Below are positions 7,506 to 14,698 of a stretch of 64,000 nt of DNA, in pieces; the first letter of the stretch is position 1, and each line of letters begins with the position of its first letter. The notes beneath the pieces were generated by a model. That model searched no databases. It was given only the letters and a program-made list of their open reading frames with translations, and was not told the origin of the DNA. Source of the DNA: Thermofilum sp. (lineage in GTDB: Archaea; Thermoproteota; Thermoprotei; Thermofilales; Thermofilaceae). Made by a program: the position numbers and the translations under genes. The stretch lies in assembly GCA_038741495.1 (NCBI GenBank), contig JAVYKX010000003.1:1-64000 (forward strand), read 5' to 3'.

Positions 7506-7913
7506 TTGGTCCGGGTAGACCTCGAGGGCAGCCTCTACGAGAAGAGGAAGATAGGGAGGAGAGTGTACAGAGCTTTCTTCGTTCTCTTTGCTGATGGGGT
7601 TATGCTCAAGGATGTTAGGGAGAGCGGGGAGGAGATGCGCGTGGCAAGCGTGAGTTTCGAGCGCTCGCTGATAATCTTTGGGAAGTCTGGCCCCTCAGGC
7701 CTCGAAGGCTGTGTTCCGGAAGGCGGGTCCTGGCTCCTAGTGCGCTTGGCTCCATCCTCGGAGGAGAGGGCGGTCACCCTGAACCTGGTTCTCCCGGGTG
7801 AAAAAGTCTCCCTGACAGTGAAGGGAGGCATAGACATCTCGTTCGTCAAGTTCTGCCCCTCCTGCGACTACCGTTCTCTCCTAAAGCTCCAGACCCGAAA
7901 GCTAAAAACGTGA
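7506..7913 (+). CDS. hypothetical beta-rich protein
   Basis: A 135-residue protein from TTG 7506, about 30 bases after a TATA-like CTTAATTA (7469-7476), suggesting a leaderless transcript. It looks beta-rich and soluble, with VRVDLEGSLYEKRKIGRRVY at the start and a CPSC pair near the C-terminus (FCPSCDYRSLLKL) that could bind metal or form a disulfide. Its end overlaps the convergent ParB-like gene by 12 bases. I do not recognise the family. Confidence 0.6.
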   Translation: MVRVDLEGSLYEKRKIGRRVYRAFFVLFADGVMLKDVRESGEEMRVASVSFERSLIIFGKSGPSGLEGCVPEGGSWLLVRLAPSSEERAVTLNLVLPGEKVSLTVKGGIDISFVKFCPSCDYRSLLKLQTRKLKT

Positions 7914-8414
7914 TGGCTGTGAGAGGAGGCTGCCCCACCGCTTAAGAGCAGGGCTGCTGCGCGGCAGCTCTTCTGTGCGGAAGACTGCGTACTCGAAAAG
8001 CGCGCGGAGCTCTATGTTCACTTCGGGTATTGCTTCAGAGACGTGGATGAAGCCTGCCTTGGTCACGAGTAGGTGCCTCGTCGTTTTAGGAGGGAAAGGA
8101 ACCCCTCGGGCAGCTCTCTCCAGGACGAGTTTCTTGTCTATGACTCCCCGCCCATCCCACCTCGCGGCAACTATTCTCTGATCCATGTAGTTGACCAGCG
8201 CGACCGGCACCACGGTGAGGCCTATCCTCTTGAAGGACTCGAGCCTGTGGTGCCCGTCGATGACGGTGAGGGTAATTGCATCCGCTAGGATCGCCCGGTG
8301 CAGTACTCTCTCCTCCAGAAGCGACCTCATCACCTCCTCTACTCTCGCTTCTTCAACGCGCTCGTGGGGCTTCAACGCACGCACGTCGATCAGCGATACC
8401 TTGTACTCTATCAT
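7902..8414 (-). CDS. ParB/sulfiredoxin-fold protein, possibly SerK-like kinase
   Basis: About 170 residues. The DGHHR motif in TVIDGHHRLESFKRIGL is the nucleotide/phosphate signature of the ParB-N/sulfiredoxin fold. Archaeal ADP-dependent free-serine kinase SerK carries the same DGHHR motif, so a serine kinase is a reasonable hypothesis; a ParB-like DNA-binding or CTPase role is less likely because the HTH domain of ParB is missing. A TATA-like box (ACTTATAT on the minus strand, 8441-8448) sits 30 bases upstream of ATG 8414, which I prefer over TTG 8420. Confidence 0.65.
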   Translation of the reverse strand: MIEYKVSLIDVRALKPHERVEEARVEEVMRSLLEERVLHRAILADAITLTVIDGHHRLESFKRIGLTVVPVALVNYMDQRIVAARWDGRGVIDKKLVLERAARGVPFPPKTTRHLLVTKAGFIHVSEAIPEVNIELRALFEYAVFRTEELPRSSPALKRWGSLLSQPSRF

Positions 8415-8440
8415 GCTCAAAAAGGTGCAATGTCAGCGGA

Positions 8441-8448
8441 ATATAAGT
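8441..8448 (-). promoter_or_regulatory. TATA box of the ParB-fold gene
   Basis: Read on the minus strand as ACTTATAT, centred 30 bases upstream of ATG 8414, consistent with a leaderless or nearly leaderless transcript. Confidence 0.4.
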
Positions 8449-8557
8449 ATTTCCGTTCTAATGTAGGCAGTGCGCAGAGGCGGGGTTTGCGGTGAAGGCT
8501 TCCGCCCCTAGTTCTCACAACCTCCCGAGTGCTCCCCCCATCAGTGCTCTCGCTGAA

Positions 8558-8621
8558 CGTTCCGCGCCGGTGCTCATCTCCCTTCACTGGCTTAGGCCTT
8601 CGGGCCCGCCTTGCGGCCTCC
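8558..8621 (+). repeat. 64-bp repeat, solo copy
   Basis: Matches 1895-1958 (inside the 155-bp inverted repeat) at 61 of 64 positions. The flanks do not match the rest of the inverted repeat, so this is a separate, shorter copy about 4.7 kb from the nearest repeat arm. It directly precedes an interrupted open frame. Confidence 0.85.
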
Positions 8622-8971
8622 GCGAGAGTAGGAAAGAGCTGAGGGCGAGGCTGGAGGAGTGGGTTGAGAGGCGTGGAGCCGAGCTATAGGAGCTCTTCGG
8701 CAAGCGCGGCTTGGAGGTTGGCGCTCGGGGGCTACTGCGCGCTGCGGTGAGGGACGCGGTGTTCTTCAGCTTGCGCCGCGGCCCGCCGAGCTGGTACGGC
8801 TCGCTAATCGCTGAGGTGCGCGACGGCTTGGAGGGAGCTGGGGGCGAGGTTTGGGAGGAGCTGATGCTCCACTACAGCACCGCTATCGTGGTGAGGGGCT
8901 CTACAGCTTGGGTGAAGGTGGGCTACCCTCCCTCGAAGCTCTACACCGCCAAGTTCGCGAGAAACGTGTAG
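8570..8971 (+). pseudogene. interrupted ORF of unknown family next to the solo repeat
   Basis: From GTG 8570 the frame runs through the repeat, then RESRKELRARLEEWVERRG, then meets TAG 8687-8689, and continues in the same frame to 8971 (EVGARGLLRAAVRDAVFFSL... to KFARNV). The two parts look like one protein split by an in-frame stop. Codon choice remains GC-rich and protein-like on both sides. The family is unknown; the helical, charged first part and the mixed second part could belong to an element-encoded protein. A separate small gene from TTG 8711 is the alternative. Confidence 0.4.
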
Positions 8972-9042
8972 CGCGGGTAGCCACTCTAGACTGCTTCAGC
9001 GTGGCCTGGGGGCGGCCTGAGAGAGTTGAGCTGCAGCGCCGT

Positions 9043-10065
9043 TCAAGCTCTCTCGGTTAGGTCGATTGTCGCCTCAAGTATGTCTGAGCTGTACTCGACA
9101 ACTCTGCGGTAGCTACCCAGAATAACGCGAACGTTCGAGACCATTTCAGGATCCTGCGCTACTAGTACCCGCTTCGAAAGCTCCTTGTCTGCCTCGCGGA
9201 GCTCGATAGCTTCCTTGTCGAGAAGCCGGTGGGCAGAGTCCCTGTCTCTGGCCAGGAAGGCATCGACGCTGCGGCGGAAGAACTTGGCAACCTCCGAGGC
9301 TAGAGAAGCTATCTCATCCCTGTTAGGCAGCTCGGGAGTCTGGAGCAGAGTCGCAGCGATCGCTGCCGCGTGGTCGGAGACTCGCTCGATGTTCTTCATG
9401 ACCATTGCGTGCGAGAGCACTTCCTCCAGCCTGCTGAGGCCCAGCTCCTTCAAGTTCGTGAAGCCTCTCATAGCGCTGTACAGCTGCCTCAACCCGTAGA
9501 GGTACAGCTTATCCACGATATCGTCTCTCGCAATCACCTCCTCGAGGTTGACTACCGCTTCACCACCGCGCAGCACGGTTATCGGATCCTCGAGCATGCT
9601 CTGAGCAGTGTCCCGCATTCTTCCCACGACTTCCGGCACGGGGATATCTTCTACGTTTACGAGCACCTGGATCACTACCTCCCGCGCACTTTCCTGCATC
9701 ACTTCCGCACCTATCAGCTTAGAGACGAGGACATCCCTGATAGTCTTCTTCAGCGCTGGACTATCTTCATCGAACTTAGCCCGTATAACCTTGTAGCCGA
9801 GCAGGTACTTGGAAAACAGCTCTCGAATGATCGCCCCCTCCGTAGTCTTCTTCCCGACCCTAACCTCTGTTTCGAGAGCAGCTCTAGGCCTCTTCACGCT
9901 CGGGATAAGCCTGATCGTCCCATCCTGTTCGAGAACGAGGGAGACGATGCTCCCCTTCCCTATACCCACTGCGGAAGCCCACTCCTTCGGAATAGAAACA
10001 ATATAGGTTGAACCTCCCGTTAGCTGAACTCTGCGGACTATCCCTGCCTCAGGCGCAACGCTCAT
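9043..10065 (-). CDS. AbrB-fold/PhoU-domain protein (second copy)
   Basis: A 340-residue protein with the same architecture as the 6055 gene: AbrB-like N-terminus (VQLTGGSTYIVSIPKEW) followed by two PhoU three-helix repeats (for example AMVMKNIERVSDHAAAIAA with the E-R-x-x-D motif, and the C-terminal YRRVVEYSSDILEATIDL). Presumed regulator of phosphate physiology, or a more general metal/phosphate-sensing repressor. It is divergent from the hydrogenase operon across a 235-bp intergenic region, so it could influence that operon, but nothing in the sequence proves it. ATG 10065 is preceded by AT-rich promoter sequence. Confidence 0.82.
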   Translation of the reverse strand: MSVAPEAGIVRRVQLTGGSTYIVSIPKEWASAVGIGKGSIVSLVLEQDGTIRLIPSVKRPRAALETEVRVGKKTTEGAIIRELFSKYLLGYKVIRAKFDEDSPALKKTIRDVLVSKLIGAEVMQESAREVVIQVLVNVEDIPVPEVVGRMRDTAQSMLEDPITVLRGGEAVVNLEEVIARDDIVDKLYLYGLRQLYSAMRGFTNLKELGLSRLEEVLSHAMVMKNIERVSDHAAAIAATLLQTPELPNRDEIASLASEVAKFFRRSVDAFLARDRDSAHRLLDKEAIELREADKELSKRVLVAQDPEMVSNVRVILGSYRRVVEYSSDILEATIDLTERA

Positions 10066-10149
10066 ATTTTTCGGAAAACCCTGGTGAAATAAATATTTTA
10101 TGTAGAAGAAGGGCTGGGAGGCTATATATAAAAATCTTTATATATCAAT

Positions 10150-10225
10150 CACTGATGGAGCATAAACCGGGGTGGGGTTTGAGGTGCTCTTTCCGAGGGG
10201 TTGCGCAGCCCCTCTGGACTTTAAC
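10150..10225 (+). ncRNA. candidate structured RNA or leader upstream of hydrogenase operon
   Basis: The 235-bp gap 10066-10300 has AT-rich TATA-like sequence (10121-10146) followed by two stable hairpins. The first pairs GAGCA 10158-10162 with TGCTC 10085+100 (10185-10189) and AAACC 10164-10168 with GGTTT 10176-10180, leaving an asymmetric internal loop (one T against GAGG). The second pairs GAGGGG 10195-10200 with CCCCTC 10209-10214. Then a T-rich stretch follows. It could be a small RNA gene or a regulatory 5' leader. I recognise no known family. Confidence 0.35.
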
Positions 10226-10300
10226 TTTGTAAGCATCATAATTCGATATATTACGCTCAGCTAAAGAGCTGCCGGGAGTAAGAATATCTAGGGGATTTCA

Positions 10301-10729
10301 TTGATACCGAGGTTAGGGTACCGCCGCAGGAGCATCTGGCTGTACCACTTTAACTCGGGGGGATGCAACGGTTGCGACATCGAGTTTGTCGCGGCGCTGA
10401 CGCCACGCTATGATCCCGAGCGTTTAGGAGTGCAGCTCGTCCCCTCCCCCAGGCATGCCGACGTCCTCGTAGTCACGGGGCCTGTGACGAGCGTTGTGAA
10501 GGACGCGCTTGAAGAGATCTACGACCAAATTCCGGAGCCGAAGCTGGTGATAGCTTTCGGCACTTGTGCTTGCAGCGGCGGGATCTTCTCGGAGTGCTAC
10601 AACACGATCGGGGGTGCCGACCACGTGATCCCTGTTGATGTCAAGATCCCCGGGTGCCCCGCGAGGCCGAGCTCGCTTCTAAGGGTTCTGGCTGAAGTTT
10701 ACGGGGTGAAGGTTCGTGGGAAAGCTTAG
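10301..10729 (+). CDS. group-4 [NiFe]-hydrogenase small subunit (NuoB/MbhJ/EchC-like)
   Basis: A 142-residue protein that binds the proximal [4Fe-4S] cluster next to the NiFe site. The four ligand cysteines are visible: Cys22 and Cys25 in GGCNGCDIEF, Cys89 in FGTCACSGG, and Cys119 in PGCPARP. The CxxC spacing in the first motif is the hydrogenase type, unlike the CC pair of true complex I NuoB (see 18286). TTG 10301 is preceded by AGGGG. First gene of the eight-gene operon reaching 17678; its end overlaps the next gene by 14 bases. Confidence 0.88.
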   Translation: MIPRLGYRRRSIWLYHFNSGGCNGCDIEFVAALTPRYDPERLGVQLVPSPRHADVLVVTGPVTSVVKDALEEIYDQIPEPKLVIAFGTCACSGGIFSECYNTIGGADHVIPVDVKIPGCPARPSSLLRVLAEVYGVKVRGKA

Positions 10730-12326
10730 CAAGAGGGTTACTACTCTTGAGGAGCTGGCGCGCGAGCTGGAGGCGGCTATTGAGAGCGGCTTTAACCACC
10801 TCATGGCGATCACCTGCGTGGACCTCGGCGGAGAGCTTGAGCTCATCTACAGCTTGTCGAGCCTGGACGGGCGCCCTCTCCACCTTTCTCTCAGGGTTCC
10901 TCAGGGCAGCGCTAAAGTGTCTTCTATCGCTGCGCTCATGCCTGCTGCTAGCTTCTACGAGAGAGAAGTTCACGATCTCTTCGGCGTGCACTTTGAAGGT
11001 AACGAAGGTATGGGGTCCAGATTCCTGCTTCCGCAGTGCTACCCCGAGGAAGCCCCTCCTCCTCTGCTCAAGAGCGTGGACTCCGCCCAAGTGAGAGAGC
11101 TTCTATCCACGCTCAGGTGCGCATCCCCGCTCCCGATCCACCTGGAGGCCCCGCTCTCACCGGAGAGCGTGGTGGTCCCCTTCGGCCCCTACCACCCAGC
11201 CCTCAAGGAGCCGGAGCACATCAGCCTGGTCGTGGAGGGTGAAAGAATAAGGAAGGCCTTCATCAAAATCGGGTACGTCCACAGAGGCATCGAGAAAGCT
11301 GCTGAGGCGAGGTCGTTCCTCCGGGACATCTACCTTTTCGAGAGGGTCTGCGGGATCTGCAGCACTCACCACGCCTGGACTTTCGTGGAGGCGGTGGAGA
11401 GCCTTCTCGGCCTTCAGCCCCCGCCCCGGGCGGTTTTCCTCAGAGCGATCGTAGCGGAGCTGGAGCGGATCCACTCTCACGCGCTCTGGCTAGGGCTCGT
11501 GGGGTACTGGATGGGCTTCGAGTCCATGTTCATGTGGGTGTGGGGCTTAAGGGAGCTCGTCATGGACATCCTCGAGGAGGCTACGGGCAATAGGGTCCAC
11601 AAGTCCTTCGTCACGATAGGAGGGGTTAGGAGGGATATCCCCGACGAGAAGCTGCGAGGCTACGTCGAGAAGCTTTCCCAGCTGAGGAGCAGCATCGCTT
11701 CGCTGATGGAAGATATTCTCTCCAGCGAGCAGTTTGCCTCGAGAACCAAGGGGGTTGGCAGGTACACGCTCGAGCAGGCGCGCCGCTTCTCCACGGTGGG
11801 GCCCGTGAGGAGAGCTGCCGGAGACCCCTACGACATCAGGAAGATCGAGCCTTACGGTGCTTACGACCGCGTCGACTTCCACGTGCCGGTAGCGAGCGAG
11901 GGAGATGTCTACAACCTCGTGAAGATAAGGCTCGAGGAGCTCCTCTCCTCAGTCGATATCATCGCGCAGCTGGTGGAGAAGATCCCCTCCGGGAACCCTG
12001 TGCCTCCGCGGCACTTCATGGGCACGGTACCCGAAGGAGAGGCTTACGCCAGGACGGAGGCCCCGCGCGGCGAGCTGTTCTACTACGTGAAGGCTGACAA
12101 CAAGCACAACCCCTACAGGGTGAAGATCCGGACTCCCACGCTCGCGAACATACAGCTTGCGGCTTCGCTGCTGGAGGAGGCGCTCGTGTCGGATCTCCCG
12201 CTCATCGTCACCAGCATAGATCCGTGCTTCAGCTGCATGGATAGGGTTACCGTCCTTAAGGACGGGGAGTTTTTCGTCCTCAAGCTCGAGGATCTGGTTA
12301 AGCTCGCTCGGGGTGATTCGAAGTGA
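10716..12326 (+). CDS. [NiFe]-hydrogenase large subunit, NuoC-NuoD fusion (HycE/HyfG-like)
   Basis: A 536-residue fusion. Residues 1-130 form the NuoC-like domain (SFYEREVHDLFGVHFEG). The rest is the large subunit with both nickel ligand pairs: RVCGICSTHH (Cys212, Cys215) and DPCFSCMDR (Cys504, Cys507). It should therefore carry an active NiFe site that makes or oxidises H2 at the cytoplasmic face of a membrane complex. C-D fusion is the arrangement of formate hydrogenlyase-type (HycE/HyfG) enzymes; in Mbh and Ech the two are separate. No formate dehydrogenase or maturation gene is adjacent. GTG start overlapping the preceding gene. Confidence 0.9.
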   Translation: MGKLSKRVTTLEELARELEAAIESGFNHLMAITCVDLGGELELIYSLSSLDGRPLHLSLRVPQGSAKVSSIAALMPAASFYEREVHDLFGVHFEGNEGMGSRFLLPQCYPEEAPPPLLKSVDSAQVRELLSTLRCASPLPIHLEAPLSPESVVVPFGPYHPALKEPEHISLVVEGERIRKAFIKIGYVHRGIEKAAEARSFLRDIYLFERVCGICSTHHAWTFVEAVESLLGLQPPPRAVFLRAIVAELERIHSHALWLGLVGYWMGFESMFMWVWGLRELVMDILEEATGNRVHKSFVTIGGVRRDIPDEKLRGYVEKLSQLRSSIASLMEDILSSEQFASRTKGVGRYTLEQARRFSTVGPVRRAAGDPYDIRKIEPYGAYDRVDFHVPVASEGDVYNLVKIRLEELLSSVDIIAQLVEKIPSGNPVPPRHFMGTVPEGEAYARTEAPRGELFYYVKADNKHNPYRVKIRTPTLANIQLAASLLEEALVSDLPLIVTSIDPCFSCMDRVTVLKDGEFFVLKLEDLVKLARGDSK

Positions 12327-13015
12327 GTGCGTACATTAAGGCGCTGGTTTTAGGGGTGAGGGAAGCCTTCAGGGGCAGGATAACGGAGCACCTCTCCTCC
12401 GCGGTGAGCAACGGCTTCGCCCGCGGCGTACCTATCCTCGAAAGCAGCAAGTGCCTCGGCTGCGGCTTATGCTCCCGCGTCTGCCCTCCGCGCGCTATAA
12501 AGATGCGGCCGGCGGGGAGGAAGGTGGTCGGCGGAAGGGAGGTTCCGAGGGAGGAGCCGAGCTTCGACTACTTCCGGTGTATCTACTGCGGGCAGTGCGC
12601 CGACGTGTGTCCGGCTAAAGCGATAACCATGGATAGGAGGAGCCCCGTAGACGTTGTCAACATCACGGCCCCCCAGGTCCTCATCCTGGGAGCGGCACCG
12701 CAGGTCACTTCGTTCCTGGTGATTGCGGCTGTAGTAGCGCTGGTTTACTGGCTGAGCGGTAAGCTCGCCCCGCGGGGAAGGCACGGCTCCTCGGCCAGGA
12801 AGCCTTTCAGCGGCGGAGTTCCCCTGTCCTCCTCCAGGTACAGGTACTACGCGGTCAGCCTGATGGCGTTCGTCCTCTTCCTCCTGCTAGCCGAGGCTCT
12901 CTGCTTCCTCTACCTCCTCGCGAGCCCTAACGCGCAGGCTTTCGCGGTCCTGCTGCTAGCGGCCCTCGTGATCTACCTTCAGGGTTTGTGGGTCTCCAGG
13001 AGGTGGGCCGGATGA
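12323..13015 (+). CDS. NuoI-like two-cluster ferredoxin fused to a NuoA-like membrane domain
   Basis: A 230-residue protein. Residues 40-100 carry two [4Fe-4S] motifs: Cys44/47/50/54 and Cys86/89/92/96, the NuoI/HyfH pattern. After a transmembrane segment near 118-138, the C-terminal part (KPFSGGVPLSSSRYRYYAVS, then two membrane helices) resembles the second half of NuoA, including the gene order expected if nuoA were fused behind nuoI. Start GTG 12323 has GGTGA six bases upstream. The ferredoxin part relays electrons to the NiFe site. The NuoA assignment of the tail is inference from local similarity; the alternative is a simple membrane anchor. Confidence 0.75.
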   Translation: MSAYIKALVLGVREAFRGRITEHLSSAVSNGFARGVPILESSKCLGCGLCSRVCPPRAIKMRPAGRKVVGGREVPREEPSFDYFRCIYCGQCADVCPAKAITMDRRSPVDVVNITAPQVLILGAAPQVTSFLVIAAVVALVYWLSGKLAPRGRHGSSARKPFSGGVPLSSSRYRYYAVSLMAFVLFLLLAEALCFLYLLASPNAQAFAVLLLAALVIYLQGLWVSRRWAG

Positions 13016-13968
13016 TGGAGATGCTCTACTCTCTGGTGTTTCCCGGAGTACTGTTCACCGCGGCGATGGCTTTCTGGTTCGAGTACATTGACCGCAAGGT
13101 AACAGCGCTCGTCCAGCGCCGCGTGGGGCCGCAGGCGACGGGCCCGGGCGGGCTGCTCCAGCCGCTCTACGACTTCCTCAAGCTGCTCGGGAAAGAAGAG
13201 CTCGTGAGCGAGAAAGCGGACAGGGTAGCTCTGAGAGTGGGCCCGGTCCTGGCTGTAACGCTCCCGATATACGGCATGCTCTACATCCCGATAGTCTCGA
13301 CCGATCCCCCGCTGGGCTTCAGCGGGGACCTGCTCCTGATCTTCCTCCTCCTAGCGTTCTCGGCCCTTTCAGTCGCGCTCGTGGGCTACGCGGCCCTCAG
13401 CCCCTACACTGTGCTCGGCGTAGGCAGGTTCATCGCACAGTACGCGATGTACGAGGCCGTATTCATGCTCTGCTTAGTGTCAGCTGCCCTGCAAGCCTCC
13501 ACGCTGAGCGTGAGCGGCCTCGTCACCTACCAGGCAGCTAGAGGTTGGCTCGCCCTCTACCAGCCTATCGGGTTCGTAGCCGCCCTCCTCTCCCTCCTCG
13601 CGAAGCTCGAGAAAAAGCCCTTCGACCTACCCCACGCGAAGCAGGAGATTGTCGCAGGCTGGGCTACCGAGCTCAGCGGTCGAAGCCTCGCGTTCATGCG
13701 GCTGTACGAGGACTTGAGCATGACGTGGGGTATAGCGCTTCTAGCTACTGTATACCTCGGCGGGCCCCTGGGCCCCGGCTTCCCGGAGCTTGGTCCGCTC
13801 GCGGGGTTCGCGTGGTTCGGGCTGAAGACTTTTACATTGAGCGTGCTCGTGGCCCTCATAAGCGCGTCGATGGCTAGGGTGCGGGTTTACGGGCTTGTGA
13901 AGACTTTTTGGGAGAGGACCCTCCTCCTTGTTCTTCTCCAGATAGGGTTAGCCTGGCTGTTGAGGTGA
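13012..13968 (+). CDS. hydrogenase membrane subunit, NuoH/HycD-like
   Basis: About 318 residues with eight or so membrane helices. Signature segments: ERKVT-like EYIDRKVTALVQRRVGPQ near the N-terminus, the LYDFLKLLGKEEL loop, and the GEQEIVAG-like HAKQEIVAGWATELSG loop near residue 215. NuoH anchors the peripheral arm and links it to ion-pumping subunits. ATG 13012 (overlapping the previous stop as ATGA) has AGGAGG just upstream, so I prefer it over GTG 12988. Confidence 0.88.
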   Translation: MMEMLYSLVFPGVLFTAAMAFWFEYIDRKVTALVQRRVGPQATGPGGLLQPLYDFLKLLGKEELVSEKADRVALRVGPVLAVTLPIYGMLYIPIVSTDPPLGFSGDLLLIFLLLAFSALSVALVGYAALSPYTVLGVGRFIAQYAMYEAVFMLCLVSAALQASTLSVSGLVTYQAARGWLALYQPIGFVAALLSLLAKLEKKPFDLPHAKQEIVAGWATELSGRSLAFMRLYEDLSMTWGIALLATVYLGGPLGPGFPELGPLAGFAWFGLKTFTLSVLVALISASMARVRVYGLVKTFWERTLLLVLLQIGLAWLLR

Positions 13969-13973
13969 GCATC

Positions 13974-14405
13974 ATGATTTGGATAGCTGTTGTCGTCGGC
14001 GTAGCGCTCGTGCTGGCCGCCCTCTTCGCGCAACGCGCGACGGCCTCGCTCCTGCTAATGTCCGCCGGAAGCGCCGTGCTCAGCTTAGTTATCGCCGCCT
14101 TTGCGGGGCCTCTCAGCGGAGTCCTGGTCGCGACCCTGTACGCTGGCGCCCTCATCGCGATGATGGCGATATGGCTGATCCTCGCGGAAGCCGAAGAAGC
14201 TAAGCGCGACGCGCTGTACTGGGTAGCGGTCGCGTTTCTCCTCCTCGCCCTCCCAGCTGGTCTGCTGGCCGCGTGGAGGCCGGTTCTGCAGCTGCAAGCA
14301 CCCCCCGCGAGGGCTGTGAGCCTGGAGGATATCCTGATCCTTTCCCTGATCCTGGTTGTAGCTGCAGGCGGCGTACCCTACGTTTTAGGAGGTGAGAGAA
14401 GGTGA
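13974..14405 (+). CDS. hydrogenase membrane subunit, NuoJ-like
   Basis: A 143-residue protein with about five membrane helices. The LYAGALIAMMAIWLILAE helix corresponds to the conserved third helix of NuoJ. GGTGA is five bases upstream of ATG 13974, so the longer frame from 13908 is not the gene. It overlaps the NuoK-like gene by 4 bases. Together with NuoK it links the membrane arm to the peripheral arm in complex I-like enzymes. Confidence 0.75.
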   Translation: MIWIAVVVGVALVLAALFAQRATASLLLMSAGSAVLSLVIAAFAGPLSGVLVATLYAGALIAMMAIWLILAEAEEAKRDALYWVAVAFLLLALPAGLLAAWRPVLQLQAPPARAVSLEDILILSLILVVAAGGVPYVLGGERR

Positions 14406-14695
14406 TTGAGGAGAGCGTCTTCGTTCTGGGTGGTTCCGTGGTGCTCGTGCTCGCAGGGGTAGCGTCCATCGCGGCGACCCGGAACTTGCTGAAGGTAGTT
14501 ATGGGCATCCAGGCGGTGCTGCTCGGGGCCCTGCTACCGTTATCGCTCGCGGCTCGAGGTCAGGCGAGCGCGGTGATCCTGATCCCCGCTGTAGCTGCAG
14601 CAGCGGCGGAAGCCGTGGGTATGGCTGTGCTCGCGCTAGTTTGGGAGAAGTACAGGACGACTGATCCTCACCAGGTTTCAGAGCTGAGGTGGTAG
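14402..14695 (+). CDS. hydrogenase membrane subunit, NuoK-like
   Basis: A 97-residue, three-helix protein. The conserved middle helix glutamate of NuoK/MrpC proteins may be represented in AAAAEAVGMAVLALVWE (two acidic positions). GTG 14402 has GGTGA six bases upstream. It follows NuoJ with a 4-base overlap, the usual J-K order. Confidence 0.78.
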   Translation: MIEESVFVLGGSVVLVLAGVASIAATRNLLKVVMGIQAVLLGALLPLSLAARGQASAVILIPAVAAAAAEAVGMAVLALVWEKYRTTDPHQVSELRW

Positions 14696-14698
14696 CTT

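Noticed and set aside
8687-8689. Pyrrolysine at TAG
   Set aside because: No pyl genes or known Pyl protein family are in view; a decayed gene is simpler.
10150-10220. C/D-box small RNA suggested by TGATGGA
   Set aside because: The C box is imperfect and I find no matching D, C' and D' boxes at normal spacing.
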